Assembly: GCA_964019335.1 (NCBI GenBank)
Contig: OZ025653.1
Location: 186,001-250,000 of the forward strand
From: Diplonema japonicum
Taxonomy: Eukaryota > Euglenozoa > Diplonemea > Diplonemida > Diplonemidae
DNA length: 64,000 nucleotides
Direction of reading: 5' to 3'
Part shown: piece after piece, positions 9,804 to 23,100 of the stretch
How the letters are laid out: every line of letters begins with the position of its first letter
How positions within the stretch are numbered: the stretch's first letter is position 1
The notes under the pieces: generated by a model
Seen by the model: the letters and a program-made list of their open reading frames with translations, nothing else
Databases searched by the model: none
Told to the model about the DNA's origin: nothing
Translations under genes and position numbers: made by a program

Positions 9804-11027
9804 TTAAGACAACTTCGCTAAGGTTTCCGCCCCCAGCTTCGGGTAGTACTTCTCGATGCTCGACTCGATGTACTTATGCTCAGTCGACCACGAGTCCTTG
9901 TCCATGCTGCACGTGGGGTTCAGGTGCAGGAGCCTCGCCGCACGCCAGATGTAAAGAGGGTTCCTCGAGATCCAGTACTCTTCCTCCATTCCTGCCTCAG
10001 GGTGAATGTGAAGTGCCGCGTGAGAGAGGAACTCTTCACATGTAGGAAGATTATCGCTTATAATCTCCGAAGAAGGCTCGCTCTTCAGGAAGGCATCCAG
10101 CGTGACTGTCGTTTTCAAGCTGTGCCTCGGTGCCTTGGGGAGGGTCAATGTGTTGCTGCGTGTGCTGCTGGAGGCCATGTCGAACGGCTTGTGCCCGTTG
10201 TTCTTCCGCGCCTTCCAGACGTACTCCCGCATCCCTTCGCAAACAACGTGCTCAGCACCATTGGCTCCAAGGCTCTTCGTGACACCTGCTACTGCTGCCT
10301 TCAGTAGAGACTCCGCGTTCTGCATGGTTTTGTTCTGCATGACCTGTGCCTGCTCCTTGGTGTCAAGCATGTGCCCCACTATAGACTGTCCCACAACCAT
10401 CGCCTTGAGCAGTGCCTCCGATGACTTCCTAGCATTCCACAGCATCCCCGAAGATTCTGTTTCCTGCGAAACTGAGAAGCCTTCGGATGTACTGGGGCTC
10501 TGTTGCGAATCATGCACTTTAGAGAGCGCAGCAGTAAAGTGGGGGTAGTTTGACAGCCCCTGTGCAGAGGAAGCGATGTTCCTGACTGTTCCAGTATAGT
10601 AGGGGAGGTCTTCGATGATGGCCTCCGAAGGGGGGGCACACCCAGGAGAGCATGTTGCTGCGAGGCCCACCGACGCCGGGAGCCTCAGCAGCATGCATGA
10701 TATCCGCCCCTGAGTGAGGGGGTCCACGGTCCTGCTCTTCAACGTGTTGATGGCCTCCGCCAACCACAGTGCAGCACTGTCGTCGTGCTTGTCCAGCATC
10801 TCGTTCAAGCGCTCTATGAAGCGCGGGATGTGCTCCTGTCCTACGACCTTCGCGAATTCGTACATCATCCTCATCTCCATCTCCCCCTCTTGCGCCTTGC
10901 AAAAAACAATGCCCTCCCCGTACCCCTTCACAAGTGCCTCAGCCAAGCCTCTCTTCAGCTTCTTAGCATTGATCCGCATCGCCCGTTCCTTCGAGTCGTC
11001 TGCCGCACATCTTTTGAGCCCGCCCAT
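9804..11027 (-). CDS. Hypothetical protein, 407 aa
   Basis: I do not recognise this protein. From ATG 11027 it is 407 residues, soluble, with no signal peptide or membrane helix. The first 110 residues are charged and helical (GLKRCAADDSKERAMRINAKKLKRG), the middle (~190-290) has Ser-rich then Ala/Met/Gln-rich helical stretches (SSEALLKAMVVGQ, TKEQAQVMQNKTMQNAESLL), and the C-terminus carries several Trp and Tyr (EEEYWISRNPLYIWRAARLL). Coding character is clear from even codon use over 1.2 kb without stops. An AATACAG acceptor-like site ends at 11031, only 3 nt before the ATG, which supports this start over the upstream TTG. It lies 120 nt from the giant surface-protein gene and 172 nt from the b561 gene. 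Confidence 0.65.
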   Translation of the reverse strand: MGGLKRCAADDSKERAMRINAKKLKRGLAEALVKGYGEGIVFCKAQEGEMEMRMMYEFAKVVGQEHIPRFIERLNEMLDKHDDSAALWLAEAINTLKSRTVDPLTQGRISCMLLRLPASVGLAATCSPGCAPPSEAIIEDLPYYTGTVRNIASSAQGLSNYPHFTAALSKVHDSQQSPSTSEGFSVSQETESSGMLWNARKSSEALLKAMVVGQSIVGHMLDTKEQAQVMQNKTMQNAESLLKAAVAGVTKSLGANGAEHVVCEGMREYVWKARKNNGHKPFDMASSSTRSNTLTLPKAPRHSLKTTVTLDAFLKSEPSSEIISDNLPTCEEFLSHAALHIHPEAGMEEEYWISRNPLYIWRAARLLHLNPTCSMDKDSWSTEHKYIESSIEKYYPKLGAETLAKLS

Positions 11028-11147
11028 ATCCTGTATTGGCTGGGGAGCAAGAAGCAGTTGCAATCTGACACATAACTGAGTAGGAACAGAAAAAAAGGAA
11101 AGAAACCAAAGCGGAAGCTTTGTGTAAACTCATGGACGAAACGGACA

Positions 11148-14100
11148 CTAAGTGTTTAAAACAAACCTTCGTATTGACTCGTTGACGTGGGTGAGGTGAT
11201 ATTGGGCATCGAAAACAACGGAGCGGCAGCCGCGCGCACGCCAAGCGGAACAGTACTCAGCCAGATGGGGTTGGTGTGGGTGCAACGCACTACAGTGAAT
11301 ATACTGTGAGCATAACGGGCCGGTGTGGTCAAAGGTGCATTTCTCGCAATCTGTCCCTTCAGCATAAGGGCTGCATGAACAAGTAGCTGTGTGCGGGACA
11401 CACTGTCCCCGTAGTCCACAAGCCGTATTAGAGAATTGATTCAAATGAGTCAATGTCTGCACGTTCCCAGACCCATGGCCAGGGATGATGCTATGCACCT
11501 CTAACCCACTGACATCTGTCCCGTTTAATGTGTACATGTAAGCTGCCGTTTGCAAGTACACAGAGCTGCCCACTGCTGTCACCATTCGGTGCTTGCCGAC
11601 TGTCACCCCTCTTCCCACATCTATCGTCCAGCTCCCGTCAACGGTAGTCCATTTCACCCACACGTACCTGAACTGCCTGCTGCTCGATATAGATGTGTAC
11701 GTAGCAGTGGCAAGGGTATTCTCGCTGCTGCCAGATAGCTGCAGGACCTTCACAGTGGACAGTCCCACCTGCACCCTCAGCGCACCGTTGCATCCATTCC
11801 AACCAAAGCGGTTATTTGAAGAGGGAACCGCTGTGTCACTGCACATACTGTTCGCGAGCCCGATGGAGAACGTCGAGAAGGTGGGTAGACCCATCATACC
11901 CGCCACAAGACTCCCCGCAAAACCGGTCGCGTCCCCTAAGCCGTGGTCACAGCCAAAGACGCCTTGCGTTGAATTTGTGAACATGCATTTCTTCTCTTTC
12001 ATTATTCCACCAATGTGATATAGCTTCCCGCTGTGCACGGTGGCCATCCCACCCATCACCGAATAACGCAGGTTAGGCAGCTTGGTGGCATCACCAGCAG
12101 TTTTTCCTGTCGCAGAGTTGTATGTCATAACCTGCAGCACACTGCTCGAGATAACATTCTTGTACCCCTCGAGCCCGCCTAGGAGCACCAGCGACCCACA
12201 AAGGTTCATAGTGTACGCACCCATCACACGCTGCCCCCACCATAGATCTTGTGATGTTGCATACAGGTCACTGTTGTCAGACCAAGATGACTTGTTGGGC
12301 TTGGAAGCCTGCGCTGTGTCTGACAACACATACAAGACATCCCCTAGCACACCTAGCAATGGAGTGCCAGTCAAAGGCTCCATCATGTTGGAAGGCTGTC
12401 GCAGACGCTGTTTTGTTCGGGTGTCAAAGCGGAGCGACACGAATTCCCCACGCCATTCTGGCACCCATGTCTTCAGCGTCGTGTCGAAAACAACTGCGCC
12501 CTGTCCCCTCAGCACTGGGGTGCCCTCCTGGAAGCCTTCGAATGCAGGAAAGCCGAGTTTTTGTGTCCACGTTGCGGTTGTAGTGTCGAATGACAGCACA
12601 ATGCCGTGAAGACAGCCGTACACAAGAACACTAGTATCTCGTGGAATACACGAGCACCCGTCAAACTGCAACCCACTGCCAGCTATACCCACCCACTTAT
12701 TGTCCTTGTACGCCATGATAGTGTTTCCTGCAAAGACGTACAGCATGTTATCAACAACGACACTGCAGCCGTAAGGCGCGCCCACTGGCAGGTCAGGTAA
12801 GTGCGTCCACCCTGGGGTGGCTGAAGACACTACTGTAAGCTCTGCACGCTGCGGGTCTGTGACTACGATTCCGGTCATGTTGAGCCGGAGGCTATCTACA
12901 ATGCACCTGACACGTGCTCTCCCAGGTCCTTCGTACTCCAATGGGATTGCTACTGCTTCACCGTACGCTCCGTGTGGTATTTCGAAAACCTGGAAACCTG
13001 TCGCTAGCCTCACAACATCTGTGTTCATAGATGTGCACTTCACGGTGATAACATCATCAGGCTCATAGTCAGGTACCGCGCCCTCCAAGCGCTCATGGTC
13101 ACCTACCAATTGCTTGCACGCCGAAGTGAAATCAGCAGTGCTACTCGTTCCTGTGCTAGTCTCTAGAGGTAAACTCTGAACTGGGAATGCTTCGCCGTAC
13201 CCTGTTGGCCGCCCCCATACACGCACCCGTCTGATGTAGCCTGTGAAGGTTCCCAGCGAGCAAGATGCCAGCTGAGCAGTTGTGTTTCCGGGTGCGTACT
13301 GGAACTGCGGGAAGACCTTGCGTTGCAGAGTGGTGCAGTTCTGGACCACGCAGTTCACGGACCCGTCATAGACCTCCGAGTAAGACGTGGTATCCCCCCC
13401 AAAGGCAGCAGCAATGTCGACACAGTTTTGTAGGCTTGTTGCGTTCGTGTTGAGTATTGTGTCGCAAGCACCAAATACCCCTTTGTATAGCTTCCAAAAG
13501 CAACCCCCTCCGACGATGAGGCCACCAGCCACGCCGTCGTCAGCGATGTGAGGTCTTACTGTGATGTTCCCGCCGCTGCTGGAGACAGCAACAAGTCTTC
13601 TGTTCACGTACAACGAAAGTGTCGCAGTGACGCTATCTTTTACAGCCAAGATATCTGTCCATTGCGTGGAATTCACTGTGGTTGCTGCTTCGACGTAGCC
13701 AGCAGGGGTCAGTACCCCAAATCTTAGCGTGGAGTCCCCACACATTGCTAACGTGACAGCTATCGCTGTCTTTGGTGTCTGCGTCCACGGTGTAGCTACG
13801 ATGGGGCAGCACTCATGTGCATACGAGGATGTCACGTCACACGCTGTTGGCAGAAACGTCACCGCAAACGTGAGGTCATTCATGCTGCTAGGAGCCTTGA
13901 CCGCAAACCCCTGGTGGACATCGAACAACATGGAGCAGCGTTCTTCAGACCACGTCGGGAGCGAGCCATTTGGCGCCAAAGTGGTGTTTGCGACAACCCA
14001 TTCTGAGATGAGGTCGGGTATCACAGTTGGCTTTGCCACATGAAGCAACGTGCCATAGAACATCGGGGTCTTGAGAGAGCCCAGGTGCAGGTGCGCATAT

Positions 14101-17100
14101 GCAGTGGTCCACTTCTGAAGCGAAATTAAATCTTCCGCAAAGCCCAACCCAGGTGTGCGTTCCACAAGGGCAGTGACTATCACTGTAAGGTTTGAGGTGG
14201 CCACGTAGTAAGGTGGGACGTCTTCGGCAACCCAGCAAGACACAGACGCTTCGCCTGGCGACTTGTATGTTACCTGAACGTAATGTGCGTGTTTCTGCCC
14301 CCTTTCATCACCCGCTGTGAAGGGTAGCAGGTGCGACGTGTCCAGCTCCACTACGCCTGCGGGGCTCACCTGGCATGCCACAGGCACCTCCACATCACCT
14401 GTGGTGTTCCACAGATCGTATTCCAAATAGAATTCAATGGCAACCCTCTCGTGCTTGCGGACTGTGACCGACTCTGTCGTCGCCTTGAGGTGTGCATCGA
14501 AGTACACCGCTGCGTCCACAACCCCACCACCCCATGTCCCAAGGTGAATGTACTGAACATGTGGCTTTGACGTGACAGGATACTGCAAAACTATATTCTC
14601 ACCATACACCTGCCCAGACCCCAGCTTCAAAGTCCTATCTGAGAACATCACCCATAGCCAAGCAGGTGATGCTGCTGCGATGAGATCCGTTTCGTGCGCC
14701 GCAATAACTGCACCGCACATCCCACGCGTCAGCTGTGTTTGCTGGATGCCCCTTACCCGCCTGTCAATGGTGAATGTGTAGGCCTCTCCATCTGAGCACT
14801 TTGACACTGACGGCTGCGCGGACAGCACGACGTGTACGTCAGCATCGCCCCTCACGAGCAGCATGAATCCGTTGGCGTCTCGCCCGATTGACTTTGTACA
14901 CGTGTACAAAGGCTGGGTAGTGGGGTTGTGCATTCCTTTGCAGTTTCCTGGTCTGAACACTGGGATTAAGGCAGTCTGCGTCAATCCAACGAGTTCGGGA
15001 ACGGGGTCAGCTTTACATGTAACTTCAACAGTCGTCCCTACATCTTTGGAAGGTGTCACGGTTACCTCTTTTGTTCCAAATGGAGCAGTTTCCCCAAAAA
15101 TCCATCCATATCCCTGGCGGCTGGAGGCATCGTGTACCAAGGTTACATATCTGCTCCCTTTTGAATCTCGAAACACTTCATTGTCAGCTTGGAAAAGCAC
15201 ACCGCCACCCATGCCCCTGCCGATCTGTAGAGTCTCAGCAGTCCACTGAACCCAAACCGAACGGATTATGCTCTTGCTGGCTTCAGGCTGGTCGATCCAA
15301 GGTTGCTCCCATCCGCCAGGAGTCGCACCTGTGGTGACCACAACACTGTATAATGTGCCTTGGCCCGGTGCTGGGCTGCACCCCGTACCGACTCCGGTAT
15401 GCAGTCTGCAAGTCCGCGAGACTGTGTCAACTGAGAACATGCTGCAGCTCTTGAGCTCGTAGCACAGCTTCTTGCAGCGTGCAACGCTGGAAAGCAACCG
15501 TGTTACGTAGCTTCTAGTGCAGGCAGTGTTTGGCTTGACACTGTAATCGACCCCATCCTGCGCAAAGCCCAAAACAGCGCCGTGATGCAGTTCAAAAAGC
15601 ACCCCAGGAGAGAGGTCTGTCAGATCTGTACCCTGCAGAGCTGTGCTGTATACACGCAAGTCGTAGTAGTACCCTACGTCAAGTGCATCGTTACTCGAGT
15701 CATGTGCATTGGCACCCAACCTGAGGGGGGAAGGGTCGAACAAGGTAGGAGGGTCCTGAGGGGTGAAGTCGATGAGGAGCACTGCGTCAACGTATAAGTG
15801 GAGCCCACCATCCCTGCGCACCAAGACGTAGTGGTGCCAGTACGAGAAGAAGTTGTACTCGACAGCCACTGTACGGTAACTACTGGGTGACGTCCACAGC
15901 TCCAGGGACGTCCCGTCTGAACCTATCCTCACCCCAACCCCTGTTTCGCTCGACCCTTTTAGCACTTTGTGCATTATGAACCCAGTTGTACGATTGCCTT
16001 TCTCAAACGTGGAAAAGTAAAACCCCACAGTAAAATCCTCGTACAGCCCAGGGTGGAAGGAGCGGTGAATATCAATCACCCTGCCAGTGCCCACCTGGAA
16101 TGCCACTAGATTCTGTTCCGGCAATAATCTACACGTACCAGTTCCTCCAAGCTTAACATCGAAACCATTCGCCCAGCTGTGCACGGTAGAGTACCCGCAG
16201 TCAGCTTTTGCAATAGGAACCCGCGGAGCTGCAATCTTGAAGAGCAGTCGTTGCAAGGTGATGTTGAAGCTATGGTGGTAACCGTCGCAGTCCGTGTTCT
16301 CGAGAGACATCTGAAAGCGTAGAGAGCTTGATGTTAGTCTCTTCAAATCAAGCGCAAAAATTGTATCAGCCTGCACTGACAAAGGCAGCTTCCTGTACCC
16401 ATCAGGGCCTCCTGTTACAGTTATCGTGGAACAGTCCAAAATCTGCCTCGACGCCTGTGTTACGTAAGAGAGAAAGAGTGTGCCGTATGATGAGGCAACA
16501 TCTGGGCAGTAGAATCCAAGCCCAGTGTCGTGGTCGTGAAGCGAGTAGCTTTGGCTGCCACCGGATGGTTCTGCCTGACGCAGCAGCATGTCGTACGCAA
16601 TATGTAAGCGTATTGAATGCACCTCACTTGTAGGCACATATTCTGAACACGTTGCTAAGATACCCAACACCATCATGTCCATCGATGCAACTACTTCACG
16701 AAGCATGCCACTGATATCCACAACCTCTTCGGTTACTGTGAGTCGTGTAACTATCTTGTCTTCCAGATCCAGTAGATACACTTCGACGTCACCGCAGCCC
16801 CACAACCTCAGCTCTTTTGGTACCTGAAGCCACGCCAAACCTGCATCCTGATGCACCCTGTCGCCAACACCAAATGTGCTCTTCAAGCTCACCTGCGCAG
16901 ACAATGATGGCCAGTCGGACACCTCAGCCACAGCAAAGCGTGAGAATTGCTGAATACCCACTACAGTGATATTCCCACGTGGGCTCATGACTAAAGAAGG
17001 CTGCGGCCACCGTGTCGAGTTCCCAGATGCTATTCTCAAGGTGCTGTTAGACACATCACAATCGGTGGTTAGGCTAATATTCAGGATCGGGCCTTTCACC

Positions 17101-20100
17101 CACAAGATAGAGCTGACATCTGCAACGATTACATCCCCTGTGGCTATCTTGCCAGGGCTGATGGTCAAGGCTGAGTTTGGTCCGGTGATGACGAGGTTGC
17201 AGGCACCCGTACGGAATAAGAACGGTGAGGAGACAATTGTGAATCGAAGCAATGCATCACCGAGTTCGGCTGCTGAAGGCAAAAACACGTCACGGGTGTC
17301 GAACGTCAGCTTTGCAGGCAGGCCTATGGTTTCGCCACCGTAGTTCCTGTTCATCGTCACAGTGCGAATGTCCTGCGTGGCGTTGGAAGTTGTGTTGTGG
17401 TACATGCAGTGCGTGGAGTACAGCGTGCAGTTTCCTGTGCTCACATCCCACTCCACACTTTTGCACCACTTGTAACTCTCGCAAGATGCCTGACAGGAAG
17501 CATAGTCCGACGCGGCACTGGAGCGCTCAGGTGTTCTAGATGTGCTGCATGGAGACGACAGGGCCTGCTGCCAGCATGTGTCACACGACGCCATGCTGAT
17601 GCCAAGCAAACTTTCACACTTCGTGATAATTGACAACTTAGGGTTTGACACTGATGTGGCTTCCCTGGAACCAAAGAGTAGCAAGGGTGCTGTGCAGTTG
17701 CGATTCGCATTTGACTCGTATTTCAGAAGCAAGTTGGGGCTGGCTTTCAGAACAGATGTGACATCAATTGTCAGAGCATTATCACTTGCGAGAACAGACG
17801 CATAGATCTTTCGCTGCACAGTGTACAACACCGAGGTCCGGTTGGCATACACTATGTCTTCATCAAAGTCGCTCACGGCGCTCACCTCCCACATGAGCTG
17901 GTCAGTGCCGCAGCCTCTGTCTGCCATCACTATTAACTCATAGTCGCTAATATCTCTTGTGAAGACCTTCACATCGTCGATAGAACCCGCAAACACCAGA
18001 GCAGTGCTGTTAACACAACCCACTCTGAGCACGGCTGTATCATCCAGTCTGAACGAGCTGATGGCAAGGCTCTTGGATGCCATCTTTGCACCGTTGTGGT
18101 AGAGAGACAGATCGGTGTACAGCGTATGTTTGCATGCCACATGTTGCCAGAGGTTGTTTGCGATTGTGTATGTACCGTTCCCCGCGGCAGTCTTCACAGT
18201 GTACGTGGCTGTGGGCGATTGCAACTCACACACCAACTCTCCGTCCTGTAAATATAACGAAATGGTCCCAGAAATAGTCACAATATGGCCTTCCCCTGCT
18301 GTTGGGTTGATCCACGCTGCAACGGCGAGTGACGTATCAGACGTACTGAGGAACGTGTTGGCCAGCGGCCCACGAAAACCAGAGCACTGGTCGTCTGCTA
18401 GTAACAGAGCACCTTGGCCAACTGCGCCAGGTGAGTTGAACCAAGAACCTATCTCAAGGGAACCATCACCGGTATTGCCTGTAGCGTCTTCTGGAGAGAA
18501 ATCAAAAGTGTACCAGAGCGCCAGGCCTGTAGATGCTCGGTACAAGGTTAGATATGCGCTGCTGATGTCGTCAGCACCCACACCTTGGGCTTCTAGATCG
18601 AACCCAACATACATAGCACCTTTACCTGCATGTAGCTCTAGGGTTGTATTTGTGCCATGACCAACATCGGGTTCGTATTCAGTAACGAAACTGTCCTTTG
18701 CAGCTGACAGCTCTATACTACCACACGTCCCTTTGATGTTCGCTGCCCCCTTGACGTAGGTATCAATGTGTTGCGAGGCAGGATCCCCGCCAGTTGGGGA
18801 TCTCGGCGTGCCATCGGAAAACAACCTGCACGTGTACGGAGTTGTTGTCGGGTTGGCCGACCTGCTCGTGGCATATTCTATGGCATTGCACCCAGAAAGG
18901 GCAGTGCAATACTCCTTACAAGTCTCGACACTCAAACCGGAGTACTCCCCGATCGAGCTCTGCCCAGCACCAGACAATGTAGATGCCTGGAACCTGTAGT
19001 ACGAAGACACAAGACCACCAGGTGCCACTGTCTCAGTCACCTCAAGGCCTTCTCGGTAGACACCGTGGACGCCCCCGTGTGGCAGGTCAGCTGCAATCAC
19101 TCGCAAGTCCTTGATGCTGCCATCTATGGTGTGCGATACTTCGTTCCCTTGGACACGGGCTCCAAGTACAAAGCGGGATGCCAGCCCAGCAGGTGCAGCA
19201 CAGCACCCATACCCACTGCGAGTGCCATCGACGTAGAAAACTACAGCACCGTCTTCATCCACTGTAGCAGCAACATGGTGCCATCCTCCCTCGCATGCCA
19301 GGGACTCGTTTCCATCGATTGTTGTTGAAGCCGACCCGTTCACCACCTCCCAACGTGGCTTCCCGTCGCTGGTGAGGGACAGCCCACTGCTGTACGTTTC
19401 TGATGTGTTGCCGAAGACTACGACTGAACTCCACATCGCCAGCGGCGCACCGTTGGTCGTCTTGTTACATGCATCCCCATTAAGGTTCACCCATGCAGTG
19501 ATAGTGAGGGGCAGGGGGGTTTCAAAAGGCCCTGTAGCCAGCGAACCGCCGTCAAATGTGCACCCAGTGCTGTTCGAGACGGCGACAGTTCCGTTACCGG
19601 GAGTGAAGTCTACATCTGCTACAAGGCAGTCAACTGCGTATGAAGAACCGTTTTGGCCAGCATCGGGGGACACCTGCCATTCGCACCTCGAACTCTCTGG
19701 CAAATATTGTACTGCATGACAGGCTGAAGGCCACGTGTCACACAACTCCATGCATTCCCTACGTGTCAGGTCCGTCCTGCCATACCCCGAGCCGCTGCTG
19801 TCCGGCCATGTGTAAACACCACTTCCCGTGCAGTATTGCATACTCAATACCTCCCATGGCCTTCCTGGAAAGGCATTAAAAGCACCCCCTAGTAGCCCGT
19901 AGTTGTCGGTGGCTGTAGTGTGGAACGTATCAGCAACGCACCACTTTCCCATCACCCCAGAACCTGCAGTCTCGGTTAGTGTTGCAGACTGGCCGTAAAC
20001 CTCGAATTCCTGCAACCCAATACCTGCCTGAGCGCAGCAGATATTCGTCGTGCATGGCCCGCCACAGTCCTCAATGGGAGTCTCTTTTTTGTTAAATCCA

Positions 20101-23100
20101 TCGTGGCAGATATAGGTGCTGCAGTTCGAGGTATAAATAGTAGGTGGCACGCTGTGAGTGGTGAGAACGCGATAGGTCAGAGTTGATGTCTGTCGGGGTG
20201 TAAAACTAAGCTGTTCCCAGTCAGCGCGGTATGGTGCCGGTGTGTAGGGGGATGCAGGCGAGAGTGTACTTTGTTCGCAACTTAGGTCATCGAAACAAAT
20301 CCTAATCTCTCGTGCGCTAGCGGCACCATATCTTCGCTGCGCAAACCTCACCCTACTCAGCAAGTAGACATTTGGGAACGTTATCGTAATCCAAGCACCC
20401 GCCTCCTCAGAATCTGTAACCCACTCTCCCATGCCAGATGCAACACGGACCCCATCGAAGGCACCGTAGCAGGTGCTGTTCCCCACAGAAGATGACGCTG
20501 CGCAGGACGTGACTGATGGCACGGGAAGCCGCTTCTGGATGGGCTGGTTTAGCTTTGCGAGTGGTCGTAGATAGCACTGCTTGCCATGTGTCGAGCGGCC
20601 TGTAGTGCCCAGGGCCTCAAGTAGTCTACACCCACTTTGTGAGTATTCAAATCCGAGACATTCTGAAATCTCATTGCACGCGACTGTGCAAGAGGCAACA
20701 GTCACGCTGGTAGACACAACACTACCAGGGCCGTCACACCCCCACTCAGCAATGTGCATGTATTCCGTACATGATACACCTGTAAGCGAAGGTGCCGTAG
20801 AGGCACCATAAGCCTGCATTTGATAAATGCCTTGCGTGTCAGACAGCGCACCATTACTGAAGGCGAATATCGCTTCTGGGACATAAGGCGGTCGTATGAA
20901 AGCACACCGCATACGGTTTATAAGCACATCGGGAGGCAGTGCTGCGTACCATGCTGCGATATTGTCAACTACCGCGGTGTGTACAGATGAACCATCGCCG
21001 ATATATAAAGTGCTGCCACTAAGTGCGCCTGTGATGTGCTCTGTGTTGGCAGATGCAGCTCTCTCACCATTCGTATACAAAAACAATTTCTTTTGATCAG
21101 CATCGAGCACGCACGCAACATGGTACCACATCCCAGGGTCGATCTGCTCACGTCCAGAGGCCATCACGGTCCACCCTGCGGAATCTGTGATGTTCGTGTA
21201 CAGGGTTCTATTTGTCCTGAGGTACAGCCCAAGACCCAGCCCAGACTCTTTGTTCGTTGACACTAGAGCCAGGCTGTTCTCTGGTGTTGTAACGCTACGT
21301 GCAAACTGACCACAATTCGTGTAGTCGTATTCATGCGGCACCACTGACCCGTTCCCCGTCACGCACTGCATCGAGTCTGCCAGAAGCAGCCACCCGAAGC
21401 CATCCCCAGCAACCCATTCCAGCACAGCACAAGATCCAGGCAAACAAAGTCCATCAAGTTCCAGTGTGAACTTGCCCTCAGATAACACTATGTGCGACCA
21501 TGTCTGGTTGCACGCACCAGGGCCGGGCTGTAAGCACTCCCCAGTTGTGATGTCTTGCAAAGTCCACTTGTTGGGATACGGCAACGGCAGCACCCAGACG
21601 TCTATTGTAAAACCTTTCAACAAGTCTGGGGCAGTTCCAGAGCGTGAGGCCGCCGCATACGCACCCCCACCTATTCGAAGAGCGCCGTTCCACGTATTAG
21701 GTGCCTCTGGAAGGTGATAGCCAGAGACAGCAGGAGAGGAGTCAGGCTCTAGCGTCGCTGTGGCGGTGGGGGAAGTTGCGTTGCTGCTGTAATCGCCAGT
21801 GGTGCATTCCCGCAACACACCTTTATGCACTCTGCACCCATCCCAGTGCGGGTACGACACGAAGCCACAACCAGTGGTGTTGAGGCATAGGTCCATGCAT
21901 TCCTCTATCCTTCCCATTACTGTTATGTAGTCATCAGAGCACTTCGCTCCTGTCCTCTTCTCCCATTTGACACCCGTGGTGCTCAGCTCGTAAGTGCCAT
22001 TCGTTCCTATCGACAGCCTCATAAACCTCTTGTCCTTGCCTTTGTAGATATCAGGTTCACTAGTGAACTCTTCGGAACTAAACAGAAGAGATGCCTGTGA
22101 TCCGGATACTGCTGCAGTAAAGTAAGAAGACTGAATAGGGAGCCAGGTCATTTCCTCGTAAGCAGAGGGGCGCGGCAGGAGGTTTCCAGCTGCAAAAGCA
22201 AACAGATCCGAAGGAGTCTCTGGAGTTTTCACAGTGATCTTCCACAGGTAGGTTTCGCAGTCTTGTGGCATAAATTCATCAGCTGAGGGAAACCCCAAGC
22301 ACGTGTCCATCCATGTTGATGCCGTGCAAACAGAGCTGCTGACATCATCGGCGATGCCCTGTACCTCTCCATCATAGCATCCCAGCCACGTGTTGGTGTT
22401 GGTATCGGACGGAGCGTACTGCACAGCTACAGAGTCGCTCAGTTCGATGGGTTGCCCTCTTGCCTTGCCTTCTGCCCATATGCGCAATACTGTGGCATTC
22501 AAGCACCCATCCGCCTCCGACGAAGTGCACGCGAAGCCACCCGTGCACCGTTCTGTTGGCGTATCACATGACACAGTAGTGTTGCTTCCCATCTCCTTTA
22601 GCACTATGCCGTCTCCAGATCGGAGATAATCCTTGCGAAGAGAATAGGGCAGTGGGTCGTCGGGCGGGCTGAACCCGTACAACACGAATGTGGATGTACG
22701 GCAGGCGTCCCATTCCCCTGGTTCGAAGGACTCTCCAGCACAGCCTGCCATCGTGCAGCCCTTACGACCTTCACAGGTAAACCACCTGCTTCCTTTGTAG
22801 ATCTTCTGCTCGCCCGTGTAGCGCAGGGACACTGTGTTGCCTGACGTTAGAAGAGCGATCGCTGGCTGTTCATCAAGAACACCGGCATAGTGCAAAATAT
22901 TTGGTTCAAGCACCGCATCTGGGCTGCTGCACACAATCCTTGTGTCGTGCATGGAGCGTCCTTTGAGACCAACGGTGATTGTTGAGGTGGACGTAAGGCT
23001 CACAGGTTGGGAAGTGATAGTCAGTTGAGAGAGATGCGCGTGCACTTCCGTAGGTACCTCCACAGTCAAAGGGAACCTGATTGCAAAAGCATCAGGGTGT